A DNA stretch of 64,000 nucleotides from DASZTV01 sp035547515 (GTDB lineage: Bacteria > Actinomycetota > Actinomycetes > JAFAQI01). A model generated the notes under the pieces. The model ran no database searches and was not told where the DNA came from. It worked only from the letters and a program-made list of their open reading frames with translations. This document shows, in pieces, positions 25,509 to 33,146 of the stretch. The stretch spans positions 1-64,000 of the forward strand of contig DASZUS010000008.1 in NCBI GenBank assembly GCA_035547515.1, given 5' to 3'. Every line of letters starts with the position of its first letter. Position 1 is the stretch's first letter. A program made the translations under genes and the position numbers.

Positions 25509-25526
25509 GTCCGACCTGTCGGAACA

Positions 25527-25568
25527 ACGACGAGGGCGGTCCCGGGTCTCCGGGGCCGCCCTCGTCGT
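25527..25568 (+). terminator. strong hairpin terminator after the Ig-like gene
   Basis: ACGACGAGGGCGG (25527-25539) pairs perfectly with CCGCCCTCGTCGT (25556-25568), giving a 13-bp stem around a 16-nt loop that can itself fold (CCCGGG). No long T tract follows, which is common in high-GC actinobacteria. It separates the surface-protein gene from fasR. Confidence 0.85.
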
Positions 25569-25603
25569 GTCTGGACGGCGCGCGGGTCTGCAATGCTCGC
25601 CCG

Positions 25604-26773
25604 GTGGACTCGCCAGGTGCAGCGCGGATCAGCGCGACCGCCCGGCGGATCGAGCGGCAGTCCGGCGCGCTGGCGAACCGCGCACAGCAGCGCATGGCCG
25701 AGACCCTGCCGTGGTTCGCGGCGATGCCGGCGCTGCCGCGGTCGCAGGTGGGGCTGCTGGTGCAAGCGGGCATTCGGGGGTTCGCGGAGTGGCTTCGCCA
25801 GCCCGAGGCCGGCGCGCGGATCACCGCGGGAGTCTTCGATGTTGCTCCGCGGGACCTCGCGCGGCTGGTGACGCTCGAGCAGACCGTCGAGCTGGTCCGC
25901 ATCGCGGTCGACGTGACTGAGGACGCGGTCGATGAGCTCGCCGCGCCCGAGGCGCAGGCATGGGCGCGCGAGGCGGTGCTGCGCTACTCGCGCGACATCG
26001 CGTTCGCGGCCGCGCAGGTCTACGCGCGGGCCGCCGAGCAGCGGGGAGCGTGGGATGCCCGCCTCGAAGCGCTGGTCGTCGATGCGATCGTCCGCGGCGA
26101 CGTGAGCGACTCCCTGCAGTCGCGTGCCTCTGCGCTTGGTTGGCACGAGCCGAGTCACGTGCTGGTTATGGCCGGGGCCTCGCCGGACGGTGACGCGGAG
26201 CGCTCCCTCGCCCACACCCGCCGGCTCGGCAGAGACGCCGGTGCCGAGATCCTCACCGGCATCCAGACCGGCCGGCTCGTGGTGGTGGCCGGCGCGGCAG
26301 GCCGCGTCAGCCGCATCGTGCGGTCCTTGTTGCCGGCGTTCGGCCCGGGCCCCGTGGTGATCGGGCCGGTATGTCCGGGGCTGGTCGAGGCAGCCGCGAC
26401 GGTCCAGGACGTGTTTGCCGGTCTGCGGGCGGTTCCCGCACTGCCGGCCGCGCCCCGGCCGGTTGCCACGCAGGACCTCCTGCCGGAGCGGGCGCTTGCC
26501 GGCGATCTCCGCGCGGCGCGCGTGCTGGTGACGAAGGTCTACAAGCCGTTGTGCGCCGAGCCGGCGCTGTTGGAGACGGTTGATGCCTACGTGGCCTCCG
26601 GCGGCGCGATCGAGGCCACCGCCCGCTCGTTGTTCGTCCACCCCAACACCGTCCGGTACCGGCTGCGGCGGATCGCGGAGGTGAGCGGATACGACCTCGG
26701 CTCCGGTCGGGACCGCTACGTCGTACAGGTCGCTCTGACGTTGGGCCGGATCGACAGCTCCACTGACTTGTAG
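25604..26773 (+). CDS. fasR: PucR-family regulator of fatty acid synthesis, FasR-like
   Basis: A 389-residue regulator. The C-terminal 60 residues form the PucR helix-turn-helix: ALLETVDAYVASGGAIEATARSLFVHPNTVRYRLRRIAEVSG. The N-terminal half has no catalytic signature, and the middle resembles the GGDEF-like domain of the PucR/CdaR group. Its position directly before fabD-fabH-acpP-fabF matches Streptomyces FasR, which acts on the fabD promoter. A 17-bp palindrome overlapping its stop codon is a probable binding site. The start is an ATG at 25604, 35 bp after the terminator; no strong ribosome binding site is seen. Confidence 0.85.
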   Translation: MDSPGAARISATARRIERQSGALANRAQQRMAETLPWFAAMPALPRSQVGLLVQAGIRGFAEWLRQPEAGARITAGVFDVAPRDLARLVTLEQTVELVRIAVDVTEDAVDELAAPEAQAWAREAVLRYSRDIAFAAAQVYARAAEQRGAWDARLEALVVDAIVRGDVSDSLQSRASALGWHEPSHVLVMAGASPDGDAERSLAHTRRLGRDAGAEILTGIQTGRLVVVAGAAGRVSRIVRSLLPAFGPGPVVIGPVCPGLVEAAATVQDVFAGLRAVPALPAAPRPVATQDLLPERALAGDLRAARVLVTKVYKPLCAEPALLETVDAYVASGGAIEATARSLFVHPNTVRYRLRRIAEVSGYDLGSGRDRYVVQVALTLGRIDSSTDL

Positions 26774-26784
26774 GAAACCTACAA
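26768..26784. promoter_or_regulatory. candidate FasR operator upstream of fabD
   Basis: TTGTAGGAAACCTACAA: 7-bp perfect arms around AAA. It overlaps the fasR stop codon and lies about 70 bp before the fabD GTG, in the only sizeable gap of the fatty-acid synthesis block. In Streptomyces, FasR acts on this same intergenic region; assigning this sequence as its site is inference. Confidence 0.65.
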
Positions 26785-26851
26785 ATCGCTGACCGCAACA
26801 CTGTCGGCGCTGTCGGCTGACCTACTGGCCGGTCACCCTGAGGCTGGCCCC

Positions 26852-27757
26852 GTGCTTGCGGTTCTCGCGCCCGGTCAGGGAGCTCAGCGACCGGGATTTC
26901 TGCAGGAATGGCTGGCGGTTCCCGCCTTTGCCGCGAGCCTGCGCACGCTTGCTCGCGACGCCGACGTGGATCTCGTATCAGCGGGGACCGAGCTCCCCGA
27001 GGAGCGGATCACCGACACGGCAGTGGCCCAGCCGCTGATCGTCGGCGCCGGCCTTGCCGCGTTCGGCTGCCTCGACCTCGACCCCGCCACGTTTGTCGTC
27101 GCGGGCCACAGCGTCGGCGAGTTCACCGCCGCGGCTGCGGCCGGCATGATCACGGCGGCGGATGCGATGCGGCTGATCCGGGTGCGGGGCGCCGCCATGG
27201 CGCAGGCATCCTCAGCGCTGCCCAGCGGCATGGCGGCCGTGCTCGGCGGTGAGGAGCACGAGGTGCTCGCGGCGATCGCTGCGGCAGGCTGCGACGCGGC
27301 GAACTTCAACGGCGCCGGGCAGATCGTCGCGGCCGGCCCTGCCGAGGCGGTCGCCAGGCTCCTCGCGGCGCCGCCCGCCGGATCGCGGGTGCGCCCGCTC
27401 CCGGTCGCCGGGGCGTTCCACACCCGGCTGATGGCGCAGGCGCGTGACGCGCTCGCGGCCGCGGCGGCGCGGACCGAGGCCGCGGCAGCGGTCGGGCGCG
27501 GGGCGCTGTCGAACCTCGACGGCGCGCTGCTGACCAGCGGCCGCCAGGTGATCGACCGCCTGGTCGAGCAGGTCTGCCTGCCGGTGCGCTGGGACGCATG
27601 CCTGGCCACAATGTCCGAGCTGGGCGTCACGGCGGTGATCGAGCTGCCGCCTGCCGGGACCCTTACGGCGCTGGTACGCCGCGCCCTGCCCGGCGTCGAG
27701 ACGCTCGCGCTGCGCACCCCCGAGGACCTTCTCGCGGCCCGCGAGCTGGCCGCATGA
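26852..27757 (+). CDS. fabD: malonyl-CoA:ACP transacylase
   Basis: A 301-residue FabD. It moves malonyl from CoA to acyl carrier protein. The motif GQGAQ is at 8-12. The nucleophile Ser87 is in GHSVGE, and the catalytic His is in GAFHTRLM near residue 190. It starts with GTG at 26852, 78 bp after fasR, and its end overlaps the fabH start (ATGA). It is the first enzyme gene of the FAS-II block and supplies malonyl-ACP to FabH and FabF. Confidence 0.93.
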   Translation: MLAVLAPGQGAQRPGFLQEWLAVPAFAASLRTLARDADVDLVSAGTELPEERITDTAVAQPLIVGAGLAAFGCLDLDPATFVVAGHSVGEFTAAAAAGMITAADAMRLIRVRGAAMAQASSALPSGMAAVLGGEEHEVLAAIAAAGCDAANFNGAGQIVAAGPAEAVARLLAAPPAGSRVRPLPVAGAFHTRLMAQARDALAAAAARTEAAAAVGRGALSNLDGALLTSGRQVIDRLVEQVCLPVRWDACLATMSELGVTAVIELPPAGTLTALVRRALPGVETLALRTPEDLLAARELAA

Positions 27758-28710
27758 CGATGCGACTCGCAGCGCCTCGCGGCAGCCGGATCATCGGGAT
27801 CGGCGAGCACCGCCCGGCCAGGGTGCTGGCCAACGCCGACCTGCCCGAAGCGCTCGAGACCGACGACGACTGGATCCGCCGCCGTACCGGGATCCAGCGG
27901 CGCCATGTCGCCGGCGACGGCGAGACCGTCGTCACGATGGCGGCGACGGCGGCCACCAAGGCCATCGCTGACGCGGGCATCGACCCGGCGCGAGTGGGTC
28001 AGGTGGTCCTCGCCACCTGCAGCTTGCGCGACTCGGTCCCCGGCGGCGCTCCGGCGGTGGCCCACGCCATCGGTGCGACCGCCGCGGGGGCGTACGACGT
28101 CAACGGCGCGTGCGCCGGCTTCAGCTATGCCCTGGCCGCGGCTTCCAACGCGGTGCGCGCCGGCGATGCGGAGTACGCCGTGGTCGCGGGCGCGGAACGG
28201 CTCAGCGACCTGGTCGACTGGACGGACCGGTCCTCCGCGATCCTGTTCGGTGACGGAGCCGGAGCAGTCGTCGTCGGGCCGTCGCAGCGCTGCGGGATCG
28301 GGCCGCTGGTCAGCGGCAGCGACGGCAGCGCCGCCGGGTTGATCGGCATGACCGACCGGCGTCACATCCGCCTCGATGGCCCTGCGGTGTTCCGGTGGGC
28401 CACCACGTCGCTCAATGCCACCGCCCGTGACATCTGCGCCGCGGCCGGGGTGGCGCCCGAGGACCTGGCGGCGGTCGTGCTCCACCAGGCCAACCTGCGG
28501 ATCGTCGACGCGATCGCAGGGTCCCTCGACGCCCCGAACGCGGTCGTCGCGACCGACATCGTCGACACCGGCAACACCTCCGCCGCCTCGGTGCCGCTCG
28601 CGCTGGCCCGACTCCGGCGTGAGGGCCGCATCCCCAGCGGGGGCCTGGCTTTGACCTTGGCGTTCGGCGCGGGCCTGACCTGGGCCGGCTGCGTCATCGA
28701 AGTCCCCTGA
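27754..28710 (+). CDS. fabH: 3-oxoacyl-ACP synthase III
   Basis: A 318-residue KAS III that condenses a starter acyl-CoA with malonyl-ACP. The catalytic triad is visible: Cys120 in NGACAGF, His in VLHQAN (near 246) and Asn in DTGNTSAAS (near 276). The start ATG at 27754 overlaps the fabD stop by four bases. Its presence between fabD and acpP follows the Streptomyces order and differs from the mycobacterial fabD-acpM-kasA-kasB-accD6 cluster. Confidence 0.93.
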   Translation: MTMRLAAPRGSRIIGIGEHRPARVLANADLPEALETDDDWIRRRTGIQRRHVAGDGETVVTMAATAATKAIADAGIDPARVGQVVLATCSLRDSVPGGAPAVAHAIGATAAGAYDVNGACAGFSYALAAASNAVRAGDAEYAVVAGAERLSDLVDWTDRSSAILFGDGAGAVVVGPSQRCGIGPLVSGSDGSAAGLIGMTDRRHIRLDGPAVFRWATTSLNATARDICAAAGVAPEDLAAVVLHQANLRIVDAIAGSLDAPNAVVATDIVDTGNTSAASVPLALARLRREGRIPSGGLALTLAFGAGLTWAGCVIEVP

Positions 28711-28753
28711 CCCAGTTCCTGATCACCCGATCCAGCAGACCAGAGGAGAGACC

Positions 28754-28999
28754 ATGTCCGACCAGCTGATCGCCGACCTCGGCGAGATCGTGCAAGAGGC
28801 GACCGGGATCCCGGCCTCCCGCGTCGTACCCGGAGTCTCGTTCCGGGACGACCTCGACATCGACTCGCTGTCGATGGTCGAGATCGCCACCATGGCCGAG
28901 GACAAGTTCGGCGTCTCGATCCCCGACGCCGAGCTTGCCGAGCTCAAGACCGTCGACGACGTCGTGGCGTTCCTGGGCAAGGCGGGCGTCCCCGCGTGA
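28754..28999 (+). CDS. acpP: acyl carrier protein
   Basis: An 81-residue ACP with the phosphopantetheine site DSLSMVE (Ser38). It is acidic, with the four-helix pattern of type II ACPs, and carries the growing acyl chain between the FAS-II enzymes. A strong GAGGAGA site precedes the ATG at 28754. Its stop overlaps the fabF GTG start (GTGA). Confidence 0.95.
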   Translation: MSDQLIADLGEIVQEATGIPASRVVPGVSFRDDLDIDSLSMVEIATMAEDKFGVSIPDAELAELKTVDDVVAFLGKAGVPA

Positions 29000-30237
29000 C
29001 GGGTACGCCTGCTCGCTCTGTCCTCGTGACCGGGCTCGGCGCGACGACGCCGCTGGGCGGTGACATGCCCGCGACCTGGCGTGCGCTGCTCGATGGCCAG
29101 TCCGGCGCCTCGGTGCTGGCAGACGAGTGGGCGGCGGACCTGCCGGTGAGGCTCGCGGCGCGCGCCGCGCACGACCCCGCGGACCTGCTGCCCGCGCCGC
29201 GGATGCGCAGTCTCGACCGCAGCCAGCAGTTTGCGATGATCGCGGGGCTCGAGGCGTGGCGGGACGCCGGTGCTCCTGAGGTGGATCCCGAGCGGCTCGC
29301 CGTCGTGGTGTCCAGCGGGATCGGCGGCGTCACCACGCTGCTCGACCAGTACGACGTGCTGCGCTCGAGCGGCGCACGGCGGGTCTCGCCGTTCACCGTG
29401 CCGATGATCATGCCCAACGGACCGGCGGCGACGCTCGCCCTGGAGCTGTCGGCCCGGGCCGGCGCGCACTCGCCGGTGTCGGCCTGCGCCTCCGGTGCCG
29501 AGGCGATCGGCTACGGGCTGCAGATGATCCGTGATGGCCGGGCCGACGTCGTCGTGTGCGGAGGCGCGGAAGCGGCGATCCACCCGCTTCCGCTGGCCGC
29601 CTTCGCGGCGATGCGCGCGCTGTCCTCGCGCCACGAGGAGCCGAAGGCGGCATCGCGGCCGTTCGACAAGCAACGCGACGGGTTCGTGCTCGCGGAGGGC
29701 GCGGCGGTGATCGTGCTGGAGGCGGCGGAGCATGCTCGGGCCCGCGGCGCGTCGACATACGCCGTCCTCGCGGGGGCTGGGATGGCGAACGACGCGCACC
29801 ATGTGGCGGCACCGGAGCCCGAGGGCCGTGGGGCCGCGGCGGCGATCGCGGCAGCGGTCGAAGACGCCGGCATCAGCTTCGGCGACATCGCGCACATCAA
29901 TGCGCATGCCACCTCCACCCCGGCCGGCGACGTCGCGGAGGCCGCCGCGATCCGGCGCGCCTTCGAAGGCCACGCCGACCGGATCGCCGTGACCTCGACA
30001 AAGTCGTGCACCGGCCACCTGCTCGGTGCTGCCGGCGCCCTCGAAGCGGCGATCACCTGCCTAACGCTTCGTGACCGCGTTGTCCCGGCGACGGCCAACC
30101 TCGACGATCCCGACGACGCGGTCCAGCTCGACCTGGTCCGCATGTCGCCGCGGGACCTGGCGCCGGGAGGCGCGGCGCTGTCCAACTCCTTCGGCTTCGG
30201 CGGCCACGACGTCGCCCTCGTCTTCACGGAGGCCTAG
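28996..30237 (+). CDS. fabF: 3-oxoacyl-ACP synthase II (KAS II / KasA-like)
   Basis: A 413-residue condensing enzyme that elongates acyl-ACP with malonyl-ACP. The active-site Cys164 is in SACASGAEA, the first His in HINAHATSTP (near 303), and the second in SCTGHLLGAAG (near 338). The C-terminal NSFGFGGHD signature is present. The GTG start overlaps the acpP stop. The next gene, the carboxylase, begins 3 bp after the fabF stop. Confidence 0.94.
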   Translation: MTGTPARSVLVTGLGATTPLGGDMPATWRALLDGQSGASVLADEWAADLPVRLAARAAHDPADLLPAPRMRSLDRSQQFAMIAGLEAWRDAGAPEVDPERLAVVVSSGIGGVTTLLDQYDVLRSSGARRVSPFTVPMIMPNGPAATLALELSARAGAHSPVSACASGAEAIGYGLQMIRDGRADVVVCGGAEAAIHPLPLAAFAAMRALSSRHEEPKAASRPFDKQRDGFVLAEGAAVIVLEAAEHARARGASTYAVLAGAGMANDAHHVAAPEPEGRGAAAAIAAAVEDAGISFGDIAHINAHATSTPAGDVAEAAAIRRAFEGHADRIAVTSTKSCTGHLLGAAGALEAAITCLTLRDRVVPATANLDDPDDAVQLDLVRMSPRDLAPGGAALSNSFGFGGHDVALVFTEA

Positions 30238-30240
30238 CCG

Positions 30241-31653
30241 ATGACGACGCTCGACCTGCCGCGCCAGCAGACCGGCGACCGCGCCCTCGAGAGCTCCCGC
30301 GACCCGCGTGCGCGGCTGTCGCTGCTCCTCGAGGACTGTGTCGTGCTGCCCGGCGACCCCGGCTGCGGCGTGGTCGCGGGCGTCGGTGCGATCGAGAGCC
30401 GTCCCGCCGTCGCGTTTGCCAACGACCCGGCGATCCAGGGCGGGGCGATGGGTGCGGCCGGGTGTGAGGTGATCGTCGAGGCCTATCGCATCGCGCTCGA
30501 GCGCGGCGCGCCGATCGTCGGCATCTGGCAGTCGGGGGGCGCCCGGCTGGCCGAGGGAGTCGCTTCCCTCGACGGCGTCGGGCGGGTGTTCACCGCGATG
30601 ACCTGCGCCTCCGGCCGCGTGCCGCAGGTCTCCGTCGTACTCGGGCCTGCCGCCGGGGGCGCGGCCTACGGGCCGGCGCTGACCGATGTCGTCGTGCTCG
30701 GCCCCGCCGGGCGGGTCTTCGTCACCGGCCCTGACGTCGTGCGAAGCGTCACCGGCGAGGACGTCGATATGGCCAGCCTCGGTGGCCCGGAGCCGCACAG
30801 CCGTCGCAGCGGGGTCGTGCACATCGTGGCCGAATCGGACCTGGCAGCGCTGCGCGGGGCCGCGCGGGTGGTCGCGCTGCTGGGCGATCACGAGAGCACG
30901 ATCCGGCCGGTCGCCGACCGGCCAATGGCTGCGCTGCTTCCCGAGTCGCCGCGGCGGGCCTACGACGTGCACCCGCTGGTCGAGCGGCTGCTGGACGAAC
31001 CCGGTGTGGAGCTGCACGCCAAGTGGGCGCCGAACATCGTCACCACCCTCGGTCGGCTCGGCGGCGGGCCGGTGGGCGTCCTCGCCAACAACCCGCTGCG
31101 GCTGGCCGGGTGCCTGGACTCGGCGAGTGCGGAGAAGGCAGCGCGGTTCGTGCGGATGTGCGACACGTTCGGGGTGCCACTGGTGGTGCTGGTCGACGTA
31201 CCCGGCTACCTGCCCGGCGTCGCCCAGGAGTGGGAAGGCGTCGTACGCCGAGGGGCGAAGCTGCTGCACGCCTTCGCCGAAGCGACCGTGCCGCGCGTGA
31301 CGGTGGTGACCCGCAAGGCCTACGGCGGTGCCTACATCGCGATGAACTCGCGGTCGCTGGGCGCCACCCGGGTCTTCGCCTGGCCGGGCGCGGAGCTTGC
31401 GGTGATGGGCTCGATCGCGGCGGTTCGCGTGCTGCACCGCAGGACCATCGCAGCGGCGCCGGAGCACGAGCGGGCCGGCCTCGAGCAGGCGCTGGCGGCC
31501 GAGCACGAGATCACGTCGGGCGGCGTGGCGCGCGCGGTGTCGCTCGGACTGGTTGACGAGGTGATCGCGGCGGACGCGACCCGCAGCGCGGTGAGCCGGA
31601 CGCTGGCCGCCGAGCCGCGCCGGGCCGGCGGCCACGGCAACATCCCGCTATGA
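30241..31653 (+). CDS. acyl-CoA carboxylase carboxyltransferase (beta) subunit, AccD6-like
   Basis: A 470-residue biotin-dependent carboxyltransferase that forms malonyl-CoA (or methylmalonyl-CoA) from carboxybiotin and acyl-CoA. Both crotonase-like halves are present. SGGARLAEG (near 100) and GPAAGGAAYGPALTD bind the CoA and biotin in the N half; VPGYLPGVAQEW and KAYGGAYIAMNS do so in the C half. Length and place after fabF resemble AccD6 of the mycobacterial FAS-II cluster. The biotinylated alpha subunit is not in the window. The stop overlaps the fabG start. Confidence 0.9.
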   Translation: MTTLDLPRQQTGDRALESSRDPRARLSLLLEDCVVLPGDPGCGVVAGVGAIESRPAVAFANDPAIQGGAMGAAGCEVIVEAYRIALERGAPIVGIWQSGGARLAEGVASLDGVGRVFTAMTCASGRVPQVSVVLGPAAGGAAYGPALTDVVVLGPAGRVFVTGPDVVRSVTGEDVDMASLGGPEPHSRRSGVVHIVAESDLAALRGAARVVALLGDHESTIRPVADRPMAALLPESPRRAYDVHPLVERLLDEPGVELHAKWAPNIVTTLGRLGGGPVGVLANNPLRLAGCLDSASAEKAARFVRMCDTFGVPLVVLVDVPGYLPGVAQEWEGVVRRGAKLLHAFAEATVPRVTVVTRKAYGGAYIAMNSRSLGATRVFAWPGAELAVMGSIAAVRVLHRRTIAAAPEHERAGLEQALAAEHEITSGGVARAVSLGLVDEVIAADATRSAVSRTLAAEPRRAGGHGNIPL

Positions 31654-32366
31654 CCGCGACGATCGCGCGTTCGGTGCTCGTCACCGGCGGGAACCAGGGG
31701 ATCGGGCTCGGCATCGCGCAGCGGCTGGCTGCGGCGGGGCACCGCGTCGCGGTCACCCACCACGCCTCGGCTGCCCCGCACGAGCTGCTGTGCGTCAAGT
31801 GCGACGTCACCGATCGCGAGTCGGTTGCCGAAGCGGTCGCGGCGGTGGGCGAGCAGCACGGGCCGGTCGAGGTGCTCGTCTACGCCGCCGGCATCACCCG
31901 AGACGGGCTGATGCTGCGCATGGCCGACCGCGACTGGGACGACGTGATCGAGACCGACCTCGGCGGGGCGTGGGCGTGCTCGCGCGCGGTGCTGCCCGCG
32001 ATGGCGCGGGCGCGGCATGGCCGCTTGCTGTTCGTCGGCAGCGTGGTCGGGCTGCTGGGCTCGGCGGGTCAGGCGAACTACGCCGCGGCCAAGGCCGGGA
32101 TGGTCGGGCTCGCGCGCTCACTGGCTCGTGAGTACGCCGGCCGCGGCATCACCGCCAACGTGCTCGCTCCCGGCTTCGTCGAGACCGCGATGACCGCATC
32201 GCTGAGCGCGGCGCAGCGGGCGGAGATCGTCGGGCGTACGCCGATGGGCCGCCCGGCGGCGGTCGAGGAGATCGCCGCGGTGGCGGCGTTCCTCGTCTCC
32301 GACGAGGCCTCCTACGTCACCGGTGCGGTCGTGCCGGTCGACGGCGGCCTCGGGATGGGGCACTGA
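31650..32366 (+). CDS. fabG: 3-oxoacyl-ACP reductase
   Basis: A 238-residue SDR that reduces 3-oxoacyl-ACP with NADPH. The cofactor loop GGNQGIG is at 13-19, the catalytic Ser131 is followed by Tyr144 and Lys148 in NYAAAK, and the C-terminal end VPVDGGLGMGH is typical of FabG. Its ATG overlaps the carboxylase stop, and its stop overlaps the enoyl reductase ATG (TGATG). The fabG-then-enoyl-reductase order recalls the mycobacterial fabG1-inhA pair. Confidence 0.92.
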   Translation: MTATIARSVLVTGGNQGIGLGIAQRLAAAGHRVAVTHHASAAPHELLCVKCDVTDRESVAEAVAAVGEQHGPVEVLVYAAGITRDGLMLRMADRDWDDVIETDLGGAWACSRAVLPAMARARHGRLLFVGSVVGLLGSAGQANYAAAKAGMVGLARSLAREYAGRGITANVLAPGFVETAMTASLSAAQRAEIVGRTPMGRPAAVEEIAAVAAFLVSDEASYVTGAVVPVDGGLGMGH

Positions 32367-33136
32367 TGGCGGGGTTGCTCGCGGGCAAGACCGTCCTCGT
32401 CACCGGCGTGCTCACCGAGGCCTCGATCGCCTATCGGGTGGCCGAGGCGGCGCAAGACGAGGGCGCCGCGGTCGTGCTGACCGGCGCCGGCCGCAGCAAG
32501 TCGCTCACCGAGCGGATCGCGCGGCGGCTGCCCGCGCCGGCCCCCGTCGTACCGCTGGATGTGACGGACGCGAGCGAGCTCGACAACCTCGCCGCAGCGG
32601 TCGCCGAGCACGCCGGCCAGCTCGACGGGGTGTTGCACGCGATCGGCTTCGCGCCCGCCGGCGCGCTCGGCGGGGGCTACCTGCAGACCACATGGCCGGA
32701 GGTGTCGACGGCGCTGCACGTCTCGACGTACTCGCTGGTCGCGCTGGCGCGCGCGGCGCTGCCGCTGCTCGGTCAAGGCGGGTCCATCGTCGGGCTCGAC
32801 TTCGACGCCAGCCGGGCGTGGCCGGCCTACGACTGGATGGGCGTCGCGAAGGCGGGCCTGGAGTCCGCCGCGCGCTACCTTGCCCGCGATCTCGGCCCTC
32901 GAGGCATCCGGGTCAACCTGGTCGCCGCGGGCCCGCTGCGCACGATGGCGGCGAAGTCGATCCCCGGCTTCGACGGGTTCGAGCAGGTCTGGAAGGAGCG
33001 CGCGCCGCTCGGCTGGGACGTCGAGGACGCGAAGCCGGCGGCGCTGGCCTGCATCGCGCTGCTGTCGGACCTGTTCCCAGCGACCACCGGATCTGTGGTC
33101 CACGTCGACGGCGGCGTGCACGCCGTCGGTGCCTGA
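32366..33136 (+). CDS. fabI: enoyl-ACP reductase, FabI/InhA type
   Basis: A 256-residue NADH-dependent enoyl reductase of the atypical SDR class. GVLTEASIAYRVAEA replaces the usual glycine loop. The active site has the wide Y-x6-K spacing (Tyr155 in YDWMGVAK, Lys162). SKSLTERIARRLP and DGVLHAIGFAP also match FabI/InhA. It completes the elongation cycle. No dehydratase gene (fabZ or hadABC type) lies in the window, so that step is encoded elsewhere. The stop is 10 bp from the convergent beta-propeller gene. Confidence 0.92.
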   Translation: MAGLLAGKTVLVTGVLTEASIAYRVAEAAQDEGAAVVLTGAGRSKSLTERIARRLPAPAPVVPLDVTDASELDNLAAAVAEHAGQLDGVLHAIGFAPAGALGGGYLQTTWPEVSTALHVSTYSLVALARAALPLLGQGGSIVGLDFDASRAWPAYDWMGVAKAGLESAARYLARDLGPRGIRVNLVAAGPLRTMAAKSIPGFDGFEQVWKERAPLGWDVEDAKPAALACIALLSDLFPATTGSVVHVDGGVHAVGA

Positions 33137-33146
33137 CCCGGACCGG

